Assembly: GCA_007131535.1 (NCBI GenBank)
Contig: SLQI01000268.1
Coordinates: 1 to 10,330, forward strand
DNA: 10,330 nucleotides
Reading direction: 5' to 3'
Origin: Balneolales bacterium
GTDB taxonomy: Bacteria; Bacteroidota; Rhodothermia; Balneolales; Natronogracilivirgulaceae
Shown here: positions 6,040 to 10,330 of the stretch, piece by piece
Position numbering within the stretch: the first letter of the stretch is position 1
Layout of the letters: each line of letters opens with the position of its first letter
The notes under the pieces: generated by a model
What the model was told of the DNA's origin: nothing
Database searches by the model: none
Seen by the model: the letters and a program-made list of their open reading frames with translations, nothing else
Program-made: the position numbers and the translations under genes

Positions 6040-7637
6040 GGTGTTGGTGTTTGGTTGGTGGATGAGGCAGGCTGCATCTCGTGCAACAAGTAGTAGCTGT
6101 AGCTGTCGACGAGTGCTTCCCAACTTGCCTCGATGATATTCTCGGAAACCCCTACGGTTGACCATTTGCGTTTGCCGCAGGTGGAATCAATAAGTACGCG
6201 GACTTTGGCTGCCGTCCCGGAGTTTTCATTAAGCACGCGTACTTTGTAGTCTTGCAGTCTCATCGCTTCGATCTCCGGAAAGAAGCTGATGAGCGCTTTA
6301 CGAAAAGCCTGATCCAGAGCATGTACCGGTCCGTTGCCTTCGGCGGCCGTATGCTCGGTAGTCCCTTCAGCATTTACCCGGATAGTGGCTTCACACCGGG
6401 GTTCATTATTTTCATTTTTCTCAATCAGCAGACGAAAACCTTCCAGTTGCACCGGCTCAACCCGGTTTTCGGTGATTTTGCGAATCAGTAGATTCAGTGA
6501 TGCTTCGGCGGCTTCGTAGGCGTAACCGTTATTTTCGCGATCCTTCAGCGACTGCACGATATCCGGCAGATCGTCTCCATAAGTATCCAGGTCAATACCA
6601 AGTTCATCAGCTTTGTAGCGGAGGTTACTCTTTCCGGAAAGATCCGAAACCAGTACGCGTCGTTTATTACCGACCGTCTCCGGTTCGATGTGCTCGTATG
6701 TTTTTGGAGTTTTCAGTACGGCACTTACATGAATGCCGCCTTTATGAGCAAACGCACTTCTTCCGGTATACGGCTGACGCTCATACGGCTGGAGGTTAGC
6801 CAGCTCGCTGACGAATCGCGAACATTTGGAAAGATCTTCAATTGCTTCCGCGGGAATGGTTTCCATTCCCAGCTTGAATTGAAGATTGGGAATCACTGAG
6901 CAGAGGTTTGCGTTACCACATCGCTCACCGTATCCGTTGATGGTACCCTGAACCTGTTCACACCCCGCCTGAACAGCTGCGATAGAGTTTGCAACCGCCA
7001 ACTCACCGTCGTTATGAGTATGTATACCGATCGGGGCATCTATCATCCTGTCCACTTCTTTTACGGTAGCATAAACCTGGTGAGGTAACATGCCGCCATT
7101 CGTGTCGCAGAGTACAAGTACATCAGCGCCGGCCTGACGAGCAGCTTCAAGCGTGCGAACAGCATAATTCGGGTCATCCTTATAGCCGTCAAAAAAGTGT
7201 TCGGCATCATAAATGACCTCCCGCCCTTCCGCTTTGATCCGTTTAATGGATTCATAGATAAGGTGAATATTCTCTTCAGCGGTAATGCCCAGCGCATCTT
7301 TTACATGAAGCATCCAGGATTTACCGAAGATAGATACAGCCGGTGTCCCGGCTTCCAGCAGCGCATTGAGGTTAGGGTCGGTTTCAATATTTCCCCCGGG
7401 ACGTGCGGTACTTCCGAATGCGACGATTTTTGCCTGACGAAAATCGTGTGCCGCCGCTTTCTCAAAGAAAGCTTTGTCCCGGGGGTTAGATCCCGGCCAG
7501 CCGCCTTCAATGTAATGGAACCCAAGGGCGTCAAGGTATTGAGCGATACGAAGTTTGTCGTCTGCAGAGAAGCAGACCTCTTCGCCCTGGGTTCCATCAC
7601 GTAAGGTGGTGTCGAAGATCTTAATCGACTTTGACAT
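6036..7637 (-). CDS. cimA: (R)-citramalate synthase
   Basis: Condenses pyruvate with acetyl-CoA to citramalate, opening the threonine-independent isoleucine route. The 533 residues match full-length CimA. The barrel carries FDTTLRDGTQGEE (8-20), the CimA-typical IEGGWPGSNPRD (43-54), metal-binding HTHND (206-210), GYGERCGN (235-242) and HKGGIHVSAV (298-307). The WPGSNP segment and TLRDGTQ, rather than TLRDGEQ, separate it from LeuA. The C-terminal LeuA-dimer regulatory domain (roughly 397-518) is intact, so isoleucine feedback is plausible. The ATG at 7637 lies inside the ilvC end (17-nt overlap), and its own stop overlaps the leuA start. The extreme C-terminal tail (SSTNQTPTP) is low-complexity because it is encoded by the A/C-rich stretch preceding leuA. 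Confidence 0.96.
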   Translation of the reverse strand: MSKSIKIFDTTLRDGTQGEEVCFSADDKLRIAQYLDALGFHYIEGGWPGSNPRDKAFFEKAAAHDFRQAKIVAFGSTARPGGNIETDPNLNALLEAGTPAVSIFGKSWMLHVKDALGITAEENIHLIYESIKRIKAEGREVIYDAEHFFDGYKDDPNYAVRTLEAARQAGADVLVLCDTNGGMLPHQVYATVKEVDRMIDAPIGIHTHNDGELAVANSIAAVQAGCEQVQGTINGYGERCGNANLCSVIPNLQFKLGMETIPAEAIEDLSKCSRFVSELANLQPYERQPYTGRSAFAHKGGIHVSAVLKTPKTYEHIEPETVGNKRRVLVSDLSGKSNLRYKADELGIDLDTYGDDLPDIVQSLKDRENNGYAYEAAEASLNLLIRKITENRVEPVQLEGFRLLIEKNENNEPRCEATIRVNAEGTTEHTAAEGNGPVHALDQAFRKALISFFPEIEAMRLQDYKVRVLNENSGTAAKVRVLIDSTCGKRKWSTVGVSENIIEASWEALVDSYSYYLLHEMQPASSTNQTPTP

Positions 7638-8649
7638 GCCCGTTTGAAGTTGGTGCTTTGGTTTTGGCGATCCAGCTCATCATCTCGCGAAGTTTGCTGC
7701 CGACCTGCTCGATTTCGTGTGATTTTTCCTGTCGGCGCATCGCCTCCATTCCGGGACGACCGGCCTTGTTTTCCAGAATCCACTGCCGGGCAAAACTGCC
7801 GTCTTGCACTTCATTGAGAATCTGTTTCATCCGCTTGCGGGTATCTTCATCGACGACTCTGGTGCCGCGAGACATCCCGCCGTACTCGGCCGTGTCGCTC
7901 ACGGAATAGTACATCCCGGCGATCCCGCCTTCGTAGAGCAGATCCACAATGAGTTTCAACTCATGGAGGCATTCGAAATAAGCGATTTCCGGTTTGTAGC
8001 CCGCTTCAGTGAGGGTATCAAAACCCGCTTTGATCAGTTCGCTGACGCCGCCACAAAGAACAGCCTGCTCACCGAACAGATCCGTTTCGGTTTCTTCCTG
8101 GAAGGTGGTTTCAATTACACCCGCACGGGTACCGCCAACGCCCTTGGCATACGCCAGAGCCGTTTCTGTAGCCTTGCCGGTCGCATCCTGATAGATTGCA
8201 AACAGACAGGGAACACCCTGACCCTGTTCGAACACCCGGCGCACCAGATGACCCGGACCTTTCGGGGCAACCATAAAAACATCCACATCTTCCGCCGGTC
8301 GTACCTGGTTAAAATGGATGTTAAAGCCGTGCGCGAATGCCAGTGCAGCACCGGACTTCAGATTAGGTGCCACTTCGTTTTGATACACTTCGGCCTGAAC
8401 TTCGTCCGGCATTAGAACCATCACGATATCAGCCTGCGAGACAGCTTCAGCCACGGAGTAGACCGATAGCCCGTCATCAGCGGCTTTTTTGCGGGAGGAG
8501 CTTCCTTCTCGCAGTCCCACGACGACCTCCACGCCGCTGTCATTCAGGTTTTGGGCATGAGCGTGTCCCTGGCTGCCATATCCCAGAACGGCTACGGTTT
8601 TGCCTTTTAGCAGATCCAGGTTGGCGTCGTTGTCATAATAGAGTTTCAT
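7621..8649 (-). CDS. ilvC: Ketol-acid reductoisomerase, class I
   Basis: Mg2+- and NAD(P)H-dependent isomeroreduction of acetolactate and acetohydroxybutyrate, the second shared step to valine and isoleucine. The 342 residues fit the short class I enzyme. Visible are the Rossmann motif GYGSQGHAHA (23-32), the cofactor loop LREGSSSRKK (46-55) whose Arg and Ser residues favour NADPH, AHGFNIHF (106-113), the metal ligands in DLFGEQAVLCGG (190-201; Asp190, Glu194) and ECLHEL (226-231; Glu226, Glu230), and YYSVSDTAEYG (247-257). The ATG at 8649 has an A/C-rich leader and no SD. Its last codons overlap cimA by 17 nt. A 113-bp gap holding an inverted repeat separates it from ilvN. ilvD, which acts next, is not in the window. 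Confidence 0.97.
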   Translation of the reverse strand: MKLYYDNDANLDLLKGKTVAVLGYGSQGHAHAQNLNDSGVEVVVGLREGSSSRKKAADDGLSVYSVAEAVSQADIVMVLMPDEVQAEVYQNEVAPNLKSGAALAFAHGFNIHFNQVRPAEDVDVFMVAPKGPGHLVRRVFEQGQGVPCLFAIYQDATGKATETALAYAKGVGGTRAGVIETTFQEETETDLFGEQAVLCGGVSELIKAGFDTLTEAGYKPEIAYFECLHELKLIVDLLYEGGIAGMYYSVSDTAEYGGMSRGTRVVDEDTRKRMKQILNEVQDGSFARQWILENKAGRPGMEAMRRQEKSHEIEQVGSKLREMMSWIAKTKAPTSNGHVKVD

Positions 8650-8685
8650 GAGTTGTTACTTTTGTTGCTTATTTGTGATTTGATT
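8650..8685 (-). promoter_or_regulatory. A/C-rich, SD-less leader of ilvC
   Basis: The 36 nt before the ilvC ATG on the minus strand are A-rich with CAACAAAAG and GTAACAACTC blocks and no SD sequence. It fills the space between the hairpin repeat and the start codon, like the leuC and leuD leaders. The role is inferred from composition. Confidence 0.35.
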
Positions 8686-8755
8686 AAACCGCAAAGACGC
8701 TAAGGTCGCTAAGAGGGGGTATAACATCTTTGCGCACTTTGCGCCTTGGCGGTTT
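8686..8755. repeat. GC-richer dispersed-type inverted repeat, ilvN/ilvC gap
   Basis: Two 29-nt arms (8686-8714 and 8727-8755) face each other over a 12-nt loop and match at about 22-23 of 29 positions. The outer AAACCGC/GCGGTTT is perfect. Within the left arm a 9-bp periodicity is visible (GCAAAGAC, GCTAAGGTC, GCTAAGAGG). Sequences of the form ACCGCAAAGACGC...GCGCCTTGGCGGT recur between genes in many environmental bacteria, from my memory of such genomes. It begins 7 nt beyond the ilvN stop. Neither end has a T run, so it is not a standard terminator. It is a different family from the A/T-rich arrays. Confidence 0.8.
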
Positions 8756-8762
8756 CATCATT

Positions 8763-9317
8763 TCATGTCTGTAATGTGATTTTCGGAGCTGTTTCGAATT
8801 CGCGTTTCATGGCAACCGATCCGGTTCTGGCGACTTCGATCAATCCAAATGGGCGGAGCATACTGATAGAGGCATCGACTTTATCCCGGCTTCCGGTAGT
8901 TTCCACCGTAAGCGTATCCTCACTGATATCCACTATCTTGGCGCGGAAGATGTTGGTTACTTGCATGATTTCAGATCGCTTCTCCTCCGGTGCCTCCACT
9001 TTAATCAGCGCCAGCTCCCGCTCCACGAAGGATTCAAAAGTGAGCTCACGAACTTCAATTACATCCACCAACTTCTCCAGCTGACCCACAATTTGTTCGA
9101 TGATATGCTGATCGCCTTTGGTGGTAATAGTTACCCGCGCCGTATTCGGCTCCTCGGCCTCACCCAGGCTGATGGTTTCGATGTTGTACCCGCGTCCGCT
9201 GAACAGGCCGACAATCCGCGGCAGCGCATTAAACCCATGCGCTACGGTCAGCGTCAGCGTGTGGACGATGGGACGTTTGATGTCTCTGCCGGCTTCTTGT
9301 GCGATTTGTTTGGTCAT
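8763..9317 (-). CDS. ilvN: Acetolactate synthase small (regulatory) subunit
   Basis: Regulatory partner of IlvB that raises activity and mediates valine feedback. With the ATG at 9317 it has 184 residues, near the family's usual 160-175. An N-terminal ACT domain runs about 19-92, with the HGFNALPRIVGLFSGRGYNI (27-46) segment typical of valine-binding IlvN/IlvH, and a second ferredoxin-like domain follows (about 98-165: ERELALIKV through RPFGLIEVARTG). The frame is open 14 codons further to a TTG at 9359, but those codons read PNYLNSLITQLPK, a direct translation of repeat copy C, so the internal ATG is preferred. That ATG lies only about 4 nt after the repeat. The whole initiation region is therefore repeat sequence, with no SD. 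Confidence 0.95.
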   Translation of the reverse strand: MTKQIAQEAGRDIKRPIVHTLTLTVAHGFNALPRIVGLFSGRGYNIETISLGEAEEPNTARVTITTKGDQHIIEQIVGQLEKLVDVIEVRELTFESFVERELALIKVEAPEEKRSEIMQVTNIFRAKIVDISEDTLTVETTGSRDKVDASISMLRPFGLIEVARTGSVAMKREFETAPKITLQT

Positions 9318-9319
9318 TT

Positions 9320-9450
9320 TTGGTAATTGGGTAATTAAGGAATTCAGGTAATTGGGCAAATAGGTAATTAGTAGATTAAGGTAATTGAGGAATTAGGATT
9401 ACTTAGGTCTGTCATATATCCTTAATTACCTTATTTACCTCAATTACCCA
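9320..9450. repeat. A/T-rich inverted array of 8-9 bp units, ilvB/ilvN gap (copy C)
   Basis: The longest of the three A/T arrays. About 90 bp on the left (9320-9409) is a degenerate run of GGTAATT-type units (GGTAATTGG, GTAATTAAGG, GGTAATTGAGG). The right arm of about 32 bp (9419-9450) carries inverted units (CCTTAATTACC, CCTCAATTACC). It fills the entire intergenic space: the ilvB TAA (9444-9446) is part of a repeat unit, and the ilvN ATG begins about 3 nt past the other end. In the ilvB frame TAA recurs 3 and 6 codons after the first stop because the unit is 9 bp. Confidence 0.85.
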
Positions 9451-10330
9451 TGTACTGGTACTTCGGTATCCACCATATCATGTACCGCCGCCCCTGGCGG
9501 GATCATCGGGTAGACATTTTCCTCCTGCTCTACGCGGACATCCATAACAACCGGTTTGTCATTGATCTGCATCGCCTTCTGCATGATCTCACGGTATTGT
9601 TCCGGTGTTTCAGCACGCATACCTACAGCCCCGTAGGATTCAGCCAGGGCAACAAAATCCGGATTGCCGCTTTCAAGATGAGAGTGCGAATACCGGCCTT
9701 CGAAGAAAAGCTCCTGCCACTGGCGGACCATCCCGAGGTAGTTGTTATTCATGATGACCACTTTAACCGGGATGTTGTAGGCCACGGCTGTTCCAAGCTC
9801 CATCGCTGTCATTTGGAAGCCACCGTCGCCGGTAATACAGACTACATCACGATCGGGACAGGCTACTTTGGCGCCGATACCGGATGGGAAACCGAAGCCC
9901 ATCGTACCGAGCCCACTTGATGAGAGCCAGCTTCGCGGATGGTTGAATTTGTAATATTGCGCTGCCCACATCTGGTGCTGCCCGACGTCAACGGTTACAA
10001 TAGCTTCGCCCTTTGTGATTTCTGACGTCATTTCCATGAGGTGCTGCGGGGCGATCCCGTTTTCCGGCTTGTTGTAGCGAAGCGGGTGGTTAGCTCTCCA
10101 TTCATCGATCTGTTCGTACCAGTCATCAAGCTCAAGTGGTTGAACGAGTTGATTCAGCTGTTTCAGAACAGATTTTGTATGTCCGATGATGGGTACTTCA
10201 ACCTGCACATTCTTATTGATGCAGGATGGGTCGATATCAATGTGAATCTTTTTGGATTTGGTGGAGAACTCATCCACTTTGCCGGTAACCCGGTCATCAA
10301 ACCGAGCGCCGACCGCTACCAACACATCGC
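9444..10330 (-). CDS. ilvB: Acetolactate synthase large subunit, C-terminal part (N-terminus beyond window)
   Basis: Thiamine diphosphate (ThDP) enzyme that condenses pyruvate with pyruvate or 2-oxobutyrate, the first common BCAA step. Only the last 294 or so residues are here. The frame is open to the right edge (codons for D-V-L-V-A-V-G-A-R-F-D-D-R-V), and the GTG at 10325 is an internal valine codon, not a start. Present are the end of the middle domain (GARFDDRVTGK, HIDIDP) and the complete ThDP-binding domain: DVGQHQMWAAQ, GLGTMGFGFPSGIGAK, and the ThDP motif GDGGF through NN (residues 166 to 194 counting that GTG as 1). The GMVRQWQELFF segment holds the conserved tryptophan of the herbicide-binding site. 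The last Gly codon and the TAA are formed by repeat copy C. IlvN follows 126 bp downstream. Confidence 0.96.
   Translation of the reverse strand, partial: DVLVAVGARFDDRVTGKVDEFSTKSKKIHIDIDPSCINKNVQVEVPIIGHTKSVLKQLNQLVQPLELDDWYEQIDEWRANHPLRYNKPENGIAPQHLMEMTSEITKGEAIVTVDVGQHQMWAAQYYKFNHPRSWLSSSGLGTMGFGFPSGIGAKVACPDRDVVCITGDGGFQMTAMELGTAVAYNIPVKVVIMNNNYLGMVRQWQELFFEGRYSHSHLESGNPDFVALAESYGAVGMRAETPEQYREIMQKAMQINDKPVVMDVRVEQEENVYPMIPPGAAVHDMVDTEVPVHG

Noticed and set aside
6040..6165. 42-codon upstream extension of leuA
   Set aside because: It lies wholly within the cimA C-terminal coding region in another frame, and the ATGA overlap start opens the conserved TIM-barrel motif.
9318..9359. Upstream 14-codon extension of ilvN starting at TTG 9359
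   Set aside because: The codons are a translation of the repeat array (PNYLNSLITQLPK) with no IlvN similarity; ATG at 9317 gives the normal N-terminus.
10323..10325. GTG at 10325 as an ilvB start
   Set aside because: The frame continues upstream to the edge and the residues around it match the interior of acetolactate synthase (VLVAVGARFDDRV).

Overview
The window is almost entirely a minus-strand branched-chain amino acid (BCAA) gene cluster, followed by proC. The 3' end of a plus-strand sensor histidine kinase lies at the left edge. GC is moderate. Starts lack Shine-Dalgarno (SD) sequences and sit behind A/C-rich leaders. This style, together with the short LeuA, suggests a Bacteroidota or Balneolota-type bacterium; that placement is inference, since there is no marker gene here.

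In transcription order (right to left) the cluster is: ilvB (cut by the right edge), ilvN, ilvC, cimA, leuA, leuC, leuD, leuB, then proC. IlvBN and IlvC start valine/isoleucine synthesis. CimA (citramalate synthase) makes citramalate from pyruvate and acetyl-CoA, and LeuA makes 2-isopropylmalate. LeuC, LeuD and LeuB can then serve both routes, giving 2-oxobutyrate for isoleucine and 2-oxoisocaproate for leucine. The cell can therefore probably make isoleucine without threonine deaminase. ilvD and a BCAA aminotransferase are not in the window.

Spacing is two-faced. ilvC/cimA overlap by 17 nt, cimA/leuA by 4 nt (ATGA), and leuD/leuB are 1 nt apart. The four wider gaps (ilvB/ilvN, ilvN/ilvC, leuA/leuC, leuC/leuD; about 113-150 bp) are each filled by an inverted repeat. 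Three are A/T-rich arrays of a degenerate 8-9 bp unit (GGTAATTAA-like) arranged as two facing arms. The fourth is a GC-richer hairpin of a different family, also with 9-bp periodicity. The A/T arrays begin exactly at the upstream stop codon. In ilvB/ilvN the array fills the whole gap, so it supplies the ilvB stop and the ilvN initiation region.

A perfect 11-bp hairpin (16 bp with one bulge) separates leuB from proC. proC and the histidine kinase converge with 7 bp between them. No gene-free stretch exceeds 300 bases. I see no RNA gene, IS element, CRISPR array or defence system. The genes are ordinary; the repeats and leaders are the parts worth a second look.
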